A stretch of 64,000 nucleotides of DNA, from NCBI RefSeq assembly GCF_036320965.1, contig NC_092240.1, forward strand, positions 7,168,501-7,232,500, in the 5' to 3' direction. Below, piece by piece: positions 12,797 through 24,055 of the stretch. How positions within the stretch are numbered: the first letter of the stretch is position 1; each line of letters opens with the position of its first letter. The translations under genes were made by a program, and so were the position numbers. The notes beneath the pieces were generated by a model. The model was not told the DNA's origin. It saw only the letters and a list, made by a program, of their open reading frames with translations, and made no database searches. The DNA comes from Panulirus ornatus (taxonomy: Eukaryota; Arthropoda; Malacostraca; Decapoda; Palinuridae).

Positions 12797-13456
12797 AGTA
12801 ACAGCACAAATGAAAGCATCAGTGAAGGGGCCAACAGTGGTAGTAGTAACAGATGGAGATAAGGTGAAGAAAAGATGGAGTGATTATTCTGAAGGACAGT
12901 TCAATGTGTTTATCAAATGAGTGGCAGATGTGGGAAGTTTTGGATGGGGATGCATGCATGATCAGAGTCGTGGCAAGTGGTTTGGTGAAAAAAGAACAGA
13001 TGGTAAAAAGTGTGGCAAAGCAGCTGGGGTGGATGAGAATGCAAATGAATGTCTTAAGAAAGGGACTGACTGTGATGTTGATTGGTTAAATATTATTTCT
13101 AATGTGTGTATCATGGTGATGTGCCTGAGCACTGGCAAAGTGCCAATATTGTGCCTTGTATAAAGGCATCAGGAAAGAAAGCAAATGTCTGAATTGCAGA
13201 GGTATTTGTTTGTTAGTTGTTTAGTGTACCTGGTAAGTTGTATGGGTGAGTGGAGAGTGAGGGTGGTGGCCTAAATGGAGCATCAACTTGGGCAGGATCA
13301 ATGTGGTATCAGGAGTGGTGGATGATGTGTGGTTCAATTGTTTGCTCTGAACAATTTGTGTGAAATACTTAAAAAGAAACAGAAAATATGTTGTTTACGG
13401 ATATGGAGAAAGCATGTGATTTGTGATTGGGATGATATAGATGCTTTGTGGTAAGT
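12797..13456 (+). pseudogene. Decayed non-LTR retrotransposon, reverse transcriptase N-terminal/central part
   Basis: Read across frames it gives TDGDKVKKRWSDYSEGQFNV, then VPILCLV, YLVSCMGEWRVRVVA, LGQDQCGIRSGG and VVQLFALNNLCEILKKKQ. This follows the LINE reverse transcriptase order: the 'W..YF..LLN' pre-domain, 'G.VP..W....VP..KG', 'GK.Y..VL..R', 'QCGFR.GR...DQ.F...' and the start of 'DLEKAYD' (kept only as a ruined WRKHVICDWDDIDALW). Stops and shifts occur throughout. It lies in SRP68 intron 4, antisense to the gene. Confidence 0.75.
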
Positions 13457-13692
13457 TTTACAAATATATGTGTATTTCAATGTAAGAAATATATGTAGCT
13501 CTTAAAATTAAGCAATGCTTGTACTGCTTCAAAAAAAAATCAATTAAAAAAGTATTGTCATTAACACAACCACAAAATTGTTTCATCTTGTGCTTTCCTG
13601 CATTTTATAGCATTCAAAGAAAAGACATAGCTAACATGACATTTACAGGGTATACCAAAGGGGTTCTTAGGGATTCGGAAAAAGTTACTTAC

Positions 13693-13829
13693 AAAGCCTT
13701 ATTGAAGAATTCAACAGGTTTAGCCCACTCATGACTCCAGTCAGCAAGTTCAAATAGCACAGTCCCCTGTAACCAAGCAGAATATCCCTGCACCTCCAGC
13801 TGAGTTCGAGCATCACATACACCACTCTC
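13693..13829 (-). CDS. SRP68: SRP68 exon 4
   Basis: This 137-bp exon has acceptor CATTGGCAG|GAGAG and donor GGCTTT|GTAAGT. It encodes ESGVCDARTQLEVQGYSAWL and then QGTVLFELADW through EFFNKA. It matches the human DAKTKLEAQAYTAYLSGMLRF...AFNKC helices at the end of the RNA-binding domain. It begins in phase 0 and ends with two bases of a Leu codon. Confidence 0.95.
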
Positions 13830-14566
13830 CTGCCAATGTAAAAAAAAAAAAAATCATACATAAAACAGTTTAGTATTAGCTCTAAGCTCTCTAATCCAGT
13901 TGCCAACTGGTAATGATCCTAAAACAAAAGAGATCCAATGTCACAGAATGATTCAAACACAAAACAAATATATAACCTGGTACATGTCACAATCTAGAAA
14001 AAGATGTATGGAGGCAGACATACAAAAGATATAGAACTTGTCACTTCATCAGCACTTAACTGCTCATACATATGTGTGAATTATGTTTGAGGTATTTTCA
14101 GAAAAATTTATCAAGCTACATTATTATGAATGTATAGCCTCACCAGTCACAAATATAACACTATCATGGACCTAACTCATATAATAACATCTCTGCTATA
14201 TACTGCCTTAACCAAGGGTTAACCAAAGGTTTAATGTATGTTGTGTGTTTTATCTACTGATATATATCTTGCCTCTGCTATGCATAAGTGCAATGAAATC
14301 AGTTTCAATGACATATATTTTCTTTTTCAACACAAGTTTCAGAAATCATGGGCTGAATTTCACTCATGCGAGAAGTCTTGGCCTGCCCCAAAAGCTGGAC
14401 ATGGGACTGGTAATCAGTTATCTGTAGTACTCATATACCCATTATACTATGTCTCATAATTCATGGTAAAACATCCGACTAAAAATACTGAGCAAAAACA
14501 AATGTAATTAACTATGATTACAATATACTTGAACTACTGTAGAACATCAATGCACAAAAGACTTAC
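13830..14566. other. SRP68 intron 3, nothing recognisable
   Basis: This is 737 bp of AT-rich intron between exons 3 and 4. No repeat or coding signal was noticed. Confidence 0.5.
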
Positions 14567-14723
14567 CTCCACAAGCTTCTCAAAGACTGAAACATTTTTG
14601 GCAGCATTTCGAAGTTTGTTGCGCATGGAAAATTTTTTCCTGGGATCTTGCTGACTTTCCTCCTTTAATTGCATTGCATATGCCCAATAGCGTTCTATTG
14701 TCATAAGAGGAATGAAGAGAAAC
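14567..14723 (-). CDS. SRP68: SRP68 exon 3
   Basis: This 157-bp exon has acceptor CCCAATAG|G and donor GTGGAG|GTAAGT. It encodes FLFIPLMTIERYWAYAMQLK and then EESQQDPRKKF, close to the human segment YLLLVLMDAERAWSYAMQLKQEANTEPRKRF in the N-terminal helical RNA-binding domain. AG from exon 2 plus the first G restores an Arg codon, so the join is in frame. It ends in phase 0 after FEKLVE. Confidence 0.96.
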
Positions 14724-15861
14724 CTATTGGGATTATAAAAAGAAACAGGAATAATTAGGAATAGTGAACAGAACAGAGTGCCTCAAAAACTTCCTATGAA
14801 AACACTAAATAAAGAGGGCTCCAAATAGTGATTCTTATAACAATGAGCAGTAAAACTGATGCATATATAAATAATTTCGGTTTTGCTTAATCGATCATAA
14901 TTTTCCCCATGACTCTTCCTTCGATTTCAATACACGAGGTTTTCAAAGTTAATGTTATGCTTAAGACATTTCTAGAATTTATGAGCTCACTAGGGCTTTA
15001 TCAACAAAAAGTCCCACTAGATATAAATTTTTTTCTCAAGATTACGAGTCAAATACTCATTTGGTCTGTCAGTAAGATTATGGTCAAAATTTGGTCTGTC
15101 AACAAGATTACAGTCAAACAAAACTTTTATTGAACAATAAAAGCAGACTGTGGCTTAGTTAACATGCCAATGAATTCTGTATATCAATCAGAATGTGAAA
15201 AACTTACCAAAATACCTCTCACCAACAATGAGAGAGGCATAATATCAACAGTGTGGGATGTACTACTATTGTACTCCCAACATAATTCACCACATACTAC
15301 ATAATTCTACATCTGTACGTATACTGACATCCATGACCTTCAACAGTGTCCCATCACCTAAACTATATAGTATATCCTTGCCTTACCAAAAATTTACATA
15401 AACCCAGTTAATCAATCCAGTTACCTCTAAATCTTGTTTAGCTATATTTTTCATACTCAATCCATCTATCACCTTTAAGTCTATTCCCATTTACATCGGG
15501 TGGATTACATCAATACAGCCTCTTAGGTCACTTATATTTGTCCTCATGTCCAGAGTACTAGAGTGAATACAGGTCTCCACACTAACATTAAATGTATCCA
15601 AACAACAACATACTTCAGTAGATTTGTTTCGTTTACCTTTAATTACATTTTTTTTGTACTTCAGTTATTACACTATCTTCACTCTCTACGCCTCCTTTTG
15701 AGACCAATATTGTTAAATCATCCATCCAATCCTCTAATCCTTTATACATATTGCAAGCCATCAAAATTAATGCATAAACACAACTTTGCATTTAATCACT
15801 CGCTTTCCCCCTACCATCCAATATACACCACATTCATTTTGCCATATTTCACTCTGTTATA
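14724..15861. other. SRP68 intron 2, proximal part, nothing recognisable
   Basis: This is AT-rich sequence with a small direct repeat of a TTTGGTCTGTC motif near 15,060-15,100. No coding or mobile-element signature was seen. Confidence 0.45.
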
Positions 15862-16005
15862 GGTCTGTGGGATCTGGCTGTGGATAGGGAGGTTTGGTTT
15901 TGGTGCTTTTTCACTTGACATGTAAAGACGTGAACGAATGTGGCCTTTCTTCATTTGTTTCTGGTGCTACTTAATGCAGGAAACTGCAATCAAGTATAAA
16001 AAAAA
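15862..16005 (+). mobile_element. Short R1-type SINE
   Basis: It has GGCTGTGGATAGGGAGG, GTTTTGGTGCTTTTTCACTT, GAACGAATGTGGCCTTTCTT and a tail GCTACTTAATGCAGGAAACT before an A run. It matches the R1 ends without the TG-rich middle, so it is either an internally deleted or an older form of the family. Confidence 0.6.
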
Positions 16006-18894
16006 GAATCTCTCTATTCCTCATTTGTGATCTTCCTATGCTAACTCATAGTTTCTCACCTCTAACCCTAGAACCTACTCATTTGTTACTTATTACAATT
16101 GAATTTAATAATAATTCCCTTTTAAAAATCCTTTACTTTTCAAGTACCTCAATATCATTTTTTTTTCATCTTCAATGCCACTTAAAAAATTACTAAGATC
16201 ACTGAACCCACTTGTATTACTCCAGTTCCCTTATCCACTTTCATCTTACTGTTTCTGACTAGCTTTAAGGTTTCCTGTTTTTGAATCTTAAGATTTCCTC
16301 CAGCAACCAATTCTAAGCCAAAGTTACAAACAGTTACTCATCAAATTGGTGCCAATCATGCAATCTTTACAAATCTGCTGAAAAAATAGAATCTTAAGGC
16401 TGCCCATGGAAGAACTTAAATCTAAACTTAGAAGTGCAGAGGTAATGCCCACAATCATACATCCTCTATATTCAGTGATAGCCTTGCTTCCTACCTCAAA
16501 AATATTAAGCTATCAAGTCACACTTACTATCTCCTCTTTAAATATAACACACATTTCTCCCTCATCTTTACATTTTTCACCCCCTCTTTTTAATTCAATT
16601 TTTCAAGATAAAACAAAATTTTTTATTCTTTGTTTGCTTTCTTTTGCTCCATCTTATCTAATTCAGGGCCTGGTTTTAAAAATAATTTGTTCTCATGATC
16701 TAAGCCTTTGCTACAAAAAATAGACTTTGTTATTATGATAATTTTAGTCTGACACAACTCAAATCACCTTTTTTTTTTCTTTACTACACCAATGTTCTGT
16801 TGGTGCAACAAGATTGTCTTTCCCACTTTTCAGTGATACTGTCCTTAGCTGAGGCACACATAGTAGGGTTCTGCTGTTCTTAAATTGAGGCATATGTTTT
16901 CATGCCACAAGCTGAATTCTATGTACACTGTAGGCTAGTTACACATGAAACTAACTCCAAATAAATATGAGGCGCTGGAGCCATCTGGAGGTATCAGTAA
17001 ACCACTAATGACCGTGGTGGGAGATTATGTACTTTTTATAAGAACTCAGTATTTACAATGCCCAGCACTGTCTGTAGCAACTAAAGCTGTGTCCATGATG
17101 CACTCACATTGGCCTTACTTAAGACTGGCCAATCTGGTACATAATGTTTTCCCTAAACTATATATGCTTAACTCTTAATTCAAAATAAGAAAAGTTTTAA
17201 TGGTTTCCTTCACCTATTCATATGAATGAAAAAGTTACAAAATGTAAATCAATGTAACTTGATACATAGAATAGGCCACTCCGACATGTAATGCTTTTTC
17301 TAAATCAGGAATAGTAAGGTCTTACTTCTTACGAAAAAAATGGTTTTTATATCTAAAGTGCACTTTCAAAGAAAAAATGTACTGAGGTTCAAAATATATA
17401 AAGTGTGGTGAATCTGCAATATGATTAAGCAAAGCTGCAGATCAAAAAGTAAAGTTTGGGCTATAATATGGATGTGTGTACAGATACATAATCAAGTTTC
17501 ATCTTCAATCTAGGACCAATTACAGGTGGAAAAGAGTATCCTTTTCAAGTCTGATTATCCTTGACAATCGCTAAACAATGACAGCAACATACACAATATT
17601 CAGCTCTATTCTGAAACCAGACATGACACAACATGTTTCAGCAAAACTTGGGACTAAGAAATAGGATTTGGGGCATTTGCATGAACATACACTAGGATGC
17701 AAGAATTGCTTCTATCTTTTAAATGAAATGAGAATCCATTAGTACTGAACACGTTAAAAAAAAAAAAAAGGATAATCTTACATGATTTAGAACAAGTGAT
17801 CAGACACTGAAGTTGAAAACAGTCCTACTGACAGATATACAGAATATATAGTGGTAAGAACACATGCCTTCCCCCACATGGAATGAATGGGAGGAGGCAC
17901 AGCTAACAAATCTAAGTAACAAATTCACCAGAATTATATAAAAAAATAAGTGCACAAATATCAATATTTCCTTTATAAATATGAACTTATATAAATATTA
18001 CTGTTATGCCAGGGAGGATAGCAGCACATAAGATGCTGACCTGCGGCAGCTGATACATGCCTTCTTGGTATGCTGGGAAGGAATTATTCCAGTTACAGTT
18101 TTCTTCTAATGCAAACAAGACCTTAAAAAGTATGTTGTTATTAGTTACACCTACGTATAATACTTGTTGTATAATAAGTATACTGTGCAATATACACAGT
18201 CTAATACCTACAACAGAAAATTTGTCACATATCAAGTGAGTTACGGAGCAATGCATGGAACTGTCAATATTGTACTAAGCTGAAAGAGGGTAAAATAAGA
18301 CATTTTTTCAAATAAAAATAAACATAGCCTAGCTAATCTGATATCACTTTTCATGAAGGCCCTGTTTCAGATGAATGCAGCACTGTTAAGCGCTTATGAA
18401 TGCAATACCAATATGCATATGTGAAATCTATCAAAATGGCATGAAGATGAATAATAATAAACCTCTTATAAAATCAGGTCAATATTTTCAACAGGTACAG
18501 CCATGTCTAGTATCATTCAATGCTTACATGAATGAACATTGCCAACCACATTTCACAGTACCTTTCACTAAAACTGTGGCACAAGTTTCTTCATGTGAAT
18601 ATTCAAATATTCACCTTGTTATTATATATAGGGTACCAACTATATTATGGTTTTCATAAGTACTTGTGATACATATTTGATATCCACACTGATATCTATT
18701 ACTCCCATGCATCAACTTTAGTTAAACTTTACATTATCATATCTACAGTATAAACAGTATAACCTTTATGGAAAACACCCTGAAAAAACATTTCTTCTTC
18801 ATTCTCTTGAACATCTAAATTGTAATTCCTTTTTCATTTTCAATTAAGGGGGATAATGATACCCTTGACTGGTCTGACACACTTGACTAGCTTG
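16006..18894. other. SRP68 intron 2, central part
   Basis: This is AT-rich with no mobile element I could name. It contains one 81-bp segment (18,041-18,121) that has splice-like ends but would stop translation if included; it is treated under findings. Confidence 0.45.
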
Positions 18895-18900
18895 TGGTGC

Positions 18901-19048
18901 TGCAATCCAGTCTTACATTATAATGTTCTGTGCAACATCCTTGAACCCCTTAAAACTATAAGAAGAATGGTGGCAATGCAATCCACAGTCTTACATTATA
19001 ATGTTCTCTACAACGTACTTGAACCCCTTAAAACTATAAGAAGAAAGT
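18901..19048. repeat. Two-copy tandem duplication, about 76-bp unit
   Basis: The segment starting TGCAATCCAGTCTTACATTA (18,901) is repeated from 18,977. Both copies end CCCCTTAAAACTATAAGAAG. They differ at a few bases and by a 2-bp insertion. It lies in intron 2 of SRP68. Confidence 0.9.
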
Positions 19049-19400
19049 GCCCTCATAAGTCTTGTGGTTTTTGCAAGAATTAAAATAAGAAAAGAGGAAG
19101 CTTGGAGGTATAGTTAGATATTCTGAGAATCTGGTTTCAATATCAGAATCAACATAACATCTTCATAATTTCATTAGTTATTAAGCACAAAGCCAAAAAT
19201 GTTGAGTTATTTCTGACAAATTCTTCAGATTAGATGAAGAGACAGGCAATATTGGCTCACTGTCTGCAAAACTCTATCATGTCCTCCCTATCCTCAACAC
19301 CTTTGATATGCAAGATTCTGATCCATGTAGGTTCATTTTTATTCAAACTATAATAATGTACACATAATATTGTTTCATCATTTATATTCTTTCTATCATA

Positions 19401-19528
19401 CTATTCGCCATTTCCCGCATTAGCAAGGTAGCGTTAGGAACAGAGGACTGGGCCTTTGAGGGAATACCCTCACCTGGCCCCCTTCTCTGTTCCTTCTTTT
19501 GGAAAATTAAAAAAAAAAAAAAAAAAAA
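19401..19528 (-). mobile_element. SINE family R2, copy broken at its internal poly-T/A tract
   Basis: It is very similar to the complete copy at 20,207-20,463 from CTATTCGCCATTTCCCGCAT to the homopolymer (about 20 A on the plus strand, 19,509-19,528). It lacks the other module, so read on the minus strand it is 5'-truncated at the T tract. Confidence 0.8.
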
Positions 19529-20206
19529 TTAATACATAATATATATTATACATAATATTATCATTTGATTAAATATAGATTAACAAAGTACCTGAACTGT
19601 AATTTCTTCACATTGTATCAATATTACTGTGAGAAAATTATGATGAGAATTCTTCCCCATGAACAAAATACCATTTTCTCCCATTGTATCCCATAACAAA
19701 ATTGGTTCTAATCTCCAATGTTTCGCTTAGGATGTGTTTTCCAGGAATGCATCTCCAACATAACTAGATGGATATCTGTGCCAGACTGTTTCAAGTTTAT
19801 CCCACTTCACACAGGAATAAATTAGTTTGCAGACACTGAGCCAAACTTGAACACAATGACTCCAGAAGAGTCTAATTTTTCTTAATGGCCATCTGTACTT
19901 TTTCATTCTACCAAGCTGCTATTTTAGTTCTAATACCCTTCTTTCTCATCCAATAAGCTTATGCTGTGAACCTAAGATTCCCTTAAACATACTCAACATT
20001 TCACTTATCTATCATGGTGATAATCTTTATGGCATTATTTCTTTACAACTTCAACCTTTTTATCTATACTTACCCAACATTTCATTTATCTATCAAGTTA
20101 TTAACTAATTTTTTTTTCATTTTAGCTGGGACTGCATGGGCAACTGAAGCCCTAATCAAGGCCATCTCATTAACGTTACACATACAAACATATACTATGT
20201 GTATAT

Positions 20207-20463
20207 CTTTCTTTCTTTCTTTCAAACTATTCGCCATTTCCCGCATTAGCGAGGTAGCGTTAAGAACAGAGGACTGGGCCTTTGAGGGAATACCCTCACC
20301 TGGCCCAATTCTCTGTTCCTTCTTTTGGAAAATTGAAAAAAAAAAAAAAAAAAAAAACGAGAGGGGAGGATTTCCAGCCCCCCGCTCCCTCCCCTTTTAG
20401 TCGCCTTCTACGACACGCAGGGAATACGTGGGAAGTATTCTTAATCCCCTATCCCCAGGGATA
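20207..20463 (-). mobile_element. SINE family R2, complete copy with 13-bp target-site duplication
   Basis: The perfect 13-mer ACTATGTGTATAT stands at 20,194-20,206 and again at 20,464-20,476. Read on the minus strand, the element starts TATCCCTGGGGATAGGGGAT. It then has a module with AAGGCGACTAAAAGGGGAGG, a T tract of about 20, a second module (GGCCCAGTCCTCTGTTCTTA), the core CTACCTCGCTAATGCGGGAA, and a (GAAA)n tail (plus-strand CTTT repeats at 20,207-20,222). The tail and target-site duplication show retroposition. Confidence 0.88.
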
Positions 20464-20490
20464 ACTATGTGTATATACATATACATATCC

Positions 20491-20610
20491 TAGTATGAGC
20501 CAGGTTCCCTTTTATTGACCAACCTATATAGGTGGATGAACAGCTGTGGTGACTGTGGACCAACTGCCACAACCAGGATTCAAACCTAAGTGCTCAACCC
20601 TGGGTGGCCA
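20491..20610 (-). mobile_element. tRNA-derived SINE (family R3), diverged
   Basis: Read on the minus strand, GGCCACCCAGGGTTGAGCAC is followed by GGTTTGAATCC, one base off a pol III B box (GGTTCRANNCC). A body with ACCAACCTATATAGG (plus sense) follows. It is the same family as the better copy at 60,410-60,530. It abuts the duplicated target of the neighbouring R2 copy. Confidence 0.65.
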
Positions 20611-21599
20611 TTATTTCTTTATAACTTCAACCTATGCAGCCCTAAGATTTACCCAAGTGATGAAACTGTGAGTGCTGACAGCATCCAAAACCTTGAAAAG
20701 TTTTCAATTTGTACAATGGCAGAGGCAATTCAAGAGATGGGGCCCCATGTATGCAAAACTCCTCCATGTTCCATACAAAAATTAGTAATACCAAATTTAG
20801 GTTAATCTTGTTCAACTCAGCATCATTTCATTTATAATCCACATAACATCAACTGAAAGGGGATCAAATCTTTTAGAACCACTAACATACCTGTAATGTA
20901 CAGCCAGCACTAAAATCAAAATGCTTTTCCTATTCTCAATCACTGTCAATAACTTTCTTCTAAAAACTAAGTGCTCTTCCATCATAATTACATACAACTT
21001 TAGCACTAAATATTACAATAATTTCAAACTTTATTATCAAATCAAACAACTCTGATAATCTTTTCCACAATCTTTTCTGATCTTCCTTTCTTTCATCCCA
21101 TCATCTCAGTGCAAATTACATAAAAGTTGCTCCTCTTTAAATTTTCCCCGATGCATCCTATGTATCAGGAGTATATCTAATATGCCACCTCCCATCATTT
21201 ACACAACAATGTCTGGTCTAATACATGAATTCCAAACCTTTCCACAATTTGAAAGACTCCCTTTGCTTGCACACTTCTCATGCACTCAAACATTCTCTCT
21301 AGTCATCTTTCCATGTCTAATGCACCTCTGAGCTTCTTTCTTCACATTTACAAATTTTGCTTTCTCCATTCAGATGTCAATCATACTACATATATCATTC
21401 TATTCTTACTTTTAAACCTCAAACCACAGTTCAATATACCATGCAAACACTATTGTGCCTTTTATATTTATCAATGCCATTCAATCATTCCCATGATCTA
21501 AAATCGAAACCTTACAGATACTGACCAATACTAATCTAACCAAAATCTTATATGGGGATGAATTACTTTTACCACATGTCCCTGTAACCATATTAGGCT

Positions 21600-21712
21600 A
21601 TCAAAGAATTTTCTTTTTCTAAACTAATTTAGCCTTTATTTTCCTGTTAGCGTCCATGATATCAAAGGATTTTATTTTTCTACACTAATTTAGCCTCTGT
21701 TTCCCTGTTAAG
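21600..21712. repeat. Two-copy tandem duplication, 61-bp unit
   Basis: ATCAAAGAATTTTCTTTTTC (21,600) recurs as ATCAAAGGATTTTATTTTTC (21,661). Both copies continue through ACTAATTTAGCCT and CCCTGTTA-like sequence. It lies in intron 2, just downstream (in gene sense) of exon 2. Confidence 0.85.
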
Positions 21713-21770
21713 TTTCTACAAGTTAACAAACAATTTATATGTACAATGCACCAGAAATTGTCAACTTCAC

Positions 21771-21951
21771 CTCTCATCCTTCAGCACATCCACTTTCACC
21801 ATCTTTTTCCTAAAATTCTTCTTATCACCCTGGATAAAGTCAAGGTTCTTGCGTAACCGTCGTATCCGCCTACTGCAATACTGCCGATATAGCTGGTAGT
21901 CACTGTGTCGTAATCCATGAGCAAGTTGAGCTTCCCTTACGGCACTTAAAA
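21771..21951 (-). CDS. SRP68: SRP68 exon 2 (RNA-binding start, Arg-rich motif)
   Basis: This 181-bp exon follows acceptor AATTTACAG and ends GATGAGAG|GTGAAG. It encodes about residues 32-92, including AHGLRHSDYQLYRQYCSRR followed by IRRLRKNLDF. The family motif YCSRRxRRLRK is present complete. In known SRP structures this Arg-rich segment inserts into the SRP RNA 5e/5f loop region and remodels it. All motif arginines are intact. The exon sits between a 3.3-kb intron 1 and a 7-kb intron 2. Confidence 0.96.
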
Positions 21952-22735
21952 CTGTAAATTCAAGATGAAAACTATTAGCATGACTAAAGCAATGGTTTTC
22001 AATTTTGAATTTATCAATCCACTTATGCTAAAGGTTAATGCAATACAAAAAGCTGTAAGCATAAACGTGTATACACTAGTAATCATCTTTCAGCTCCTTT
22101 GTGTATGTACATATATATATCTTTGTTCTGTATCACTTACATGTTTGAAGTTAGACTCTATTTATATCAACTATGTCATTTACTACAATTGAATAACATT
22201 AGTTAAACTCAACAACTACTGACAGAGGTAGGATAATCTCTGAAAATCATTGGCTACTTTTGTGTAATTTCAAGGCATGTGAAACCAAGTATTCTTAGAT
22301 TTTCAAGCAGTACTAGAAAAAATACTAGAAAATAAAGTTCAGTATTCAAATACTTTAAATCACAAAGAACACATGAAGTTCTGAATAAACTCAAAATTCA
22401 AAACAAATACTTAATAAATTCTGAGAAGATGTATTTGGAGAGTTGTGGAACAGCTAACAAACTGCAGATTATTTGATTAAACTTACACAGAGTTATATAA
22501 AGAAACATTAAGACAATTCTTTGATGATGCAAACCTAATACTATACAAAAAATCTGTCTTGGGACTAGGTAGCAGGTTTAGTTTTCAGTTTGTAGTTGCT
22601 TTGGTAAAGAAATTTATGATATTGTTACTGCAGGTGATACAGATATACTGTATGTGGATAGTGCTATGAATATGTAGTGAGGGAGAAAAGCAGTAAAACG
22701 TTGCTATGAGTTTTTACTTAGATAGTAGGGCAAGT

Positions 22736-22997
22736 TAGTAGTGCCATTTCATGTGTGGCAGGGTGGCGATGGAATGGATGAAGGCAGTAAGTATGAATAT
22801 GTACATGTGTATATATGTATATGCCTGTGTATGTATATGTATGTATACGTTGAAATATATAGGTATGGATATGTGCATGTGTGGGCGTTTATGTATATAC
22901 ATGTGTATGTGGGTAGGTTGGGCCATTCTTTCGTCTGTTTCCTTGCGCTACCTCGCTAATGCGGGAGACAGCGACAAAGTATAATAAATATAAATGA
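22736..22997 (+). mobile_element. SINE family R1, 5'-truncated, with 14-bp target-site duplication
   Basis: The perfect 14-mer ATAGTAGGGCAAGT occurs at 22,722-22,735 and 22,998-23,011. Between them lies an R1 copy from the CATTTCATGTGTGGCAGGGT part through the TG/TA-rich centre to CTACCTCGCTAATGCGGGAG, then ACAGCGACAAAG and an AATAAATA tail. The 5' part present in the 10,941 copy is absent. It lies in SRP68 intron 1. Confidence 0.88.
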
Positions 22998-23099
22998 ATA
23001 GTAGGGCAAGTGTGTGAATAGAAGAGTGAAGGGTGAGTGATTTTTGTGAAAGTGGGCCTGTGTAAAGGGTGAGTAAAGTTATCATAGATGATTAATCTG

Positions 23100-23760
23100 T
23101 ATACAGAGATGGGAATGAAGGAGGTACATGCAAGGACCTCAGGGCACCGGCTGAGTCCAAAGTACACTGGGGTGAGCGGGCTTAGAAAATGACCCAGTTG
23201 CTGTTTTCATTTGGCATGACTGGTGGAAGATTAACCAGAGAAACTCCAAAAATTAGTGTCATAATGAGTTTGAGTGTGTGCAAGTTATAATGAGGATGAC
23301 CTTGAAGAAGTGAAATGTTTTTGATACCTTGGTCACGGCAATGGATAAAACTATGGGTGAAAGAATGGGCTAAAGTCCAGAGAGTACCGAGTATAAGGAA
23401 GGAGAGGACAGTGCCTGTCAGAGCAAATTGGTTAAGTTTGAAGATTTTGTATTACCAACAATGTTCTGTATATGTGAGTCTTGGGTCTTCAATAGAAAAG
23501 AAAAGAAAGAGGGTGAATGTGTTGGAAAAGAAAGGACTGATGATGATATGGGCTGTTACACAAATAATCATGCAAGGAATGACAGTTGCACAAAGACATG
23601 TGGTTGTAAGTGCAATCCAAATGAGAAAGCTAACCATGGTGTTCTGGGGAATGGATGAGCAAAAACTGAAGAGGAAAGTGATCAGAAGTAGAAGGATAAA
23701 GATGGAGAGACCAAGGAGATGAGATAATGGAGTGGAGGAGGTTTGAGGGCATCATGGCCT
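23100..23760 (+). pseudogene. Decayed non-LTR retrotransposon, reverse transcriptase 3' half
   Basis: It reads DLEEVKCFRYLG (thumb start), then VKEWAKVQ, TVPVRANWLSLKILYYQQCS, SIEKKRKRVNVLEKKGLMMI, WAVTQIIMQGMTVAQR and MVFWGMDEQKLKRKVIRSRR. This mirrors the LINE pattern 'FKYLG...VK.K.Y...V.P.LLYGSE.W.L.....L...EM..LR...GV...D..RN...' followed by 'RWFGHVERM...RP...W'. The upstream part (RDGNEGGTCKDLR, FGMTGGRL) continues the palm region with stops. The copy is inactive. Confidence 0.72.
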
Positions 23761-23884
23761 GAACATTCAGGTGAAAGAGATGCAATCATGAAAGAGAACT
23801 GAAATGATGTGGTATATAATGGAGAACTACTGCCACTGGACTAAATAGGGGAAGAAGAAGTGAAGATAAATCAAGAAGTGGTCT

Positions 23885-24055
23885 GCAAGGTATGGCTGAG
23901 GATGGTGGCTTTGGTTTCGGTGCTTTATACATGACGTATATGAAACCATCCGTTCCTAATACCTCACAAATGAAGGAGGGTAATGAATGAAAAAAAAAAA
24001 TTGTGAGTAAATGTGACCTTCATCTGTCCCTGGAACTACCTCAATAAAAAAAATT
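23885..24055 (+). mobile_element. Short diverged R1-type SINE
   Basis: It carries GGTATGGCTGAGGATGGTGG, CTTTGGTTTCGGTGCTTTAT, a GTAAATGTGACCTTCATCTG block and an A-rich end, interrupted by an insert of about 60 bp that ends in an A run. It lies directly after the LINE relic. Confidence 0.5.

Noticed and set aside
20014..20400. 128-codon frame
   Set aside because: Most of it is the R2 SINE including its homopolymer tract.
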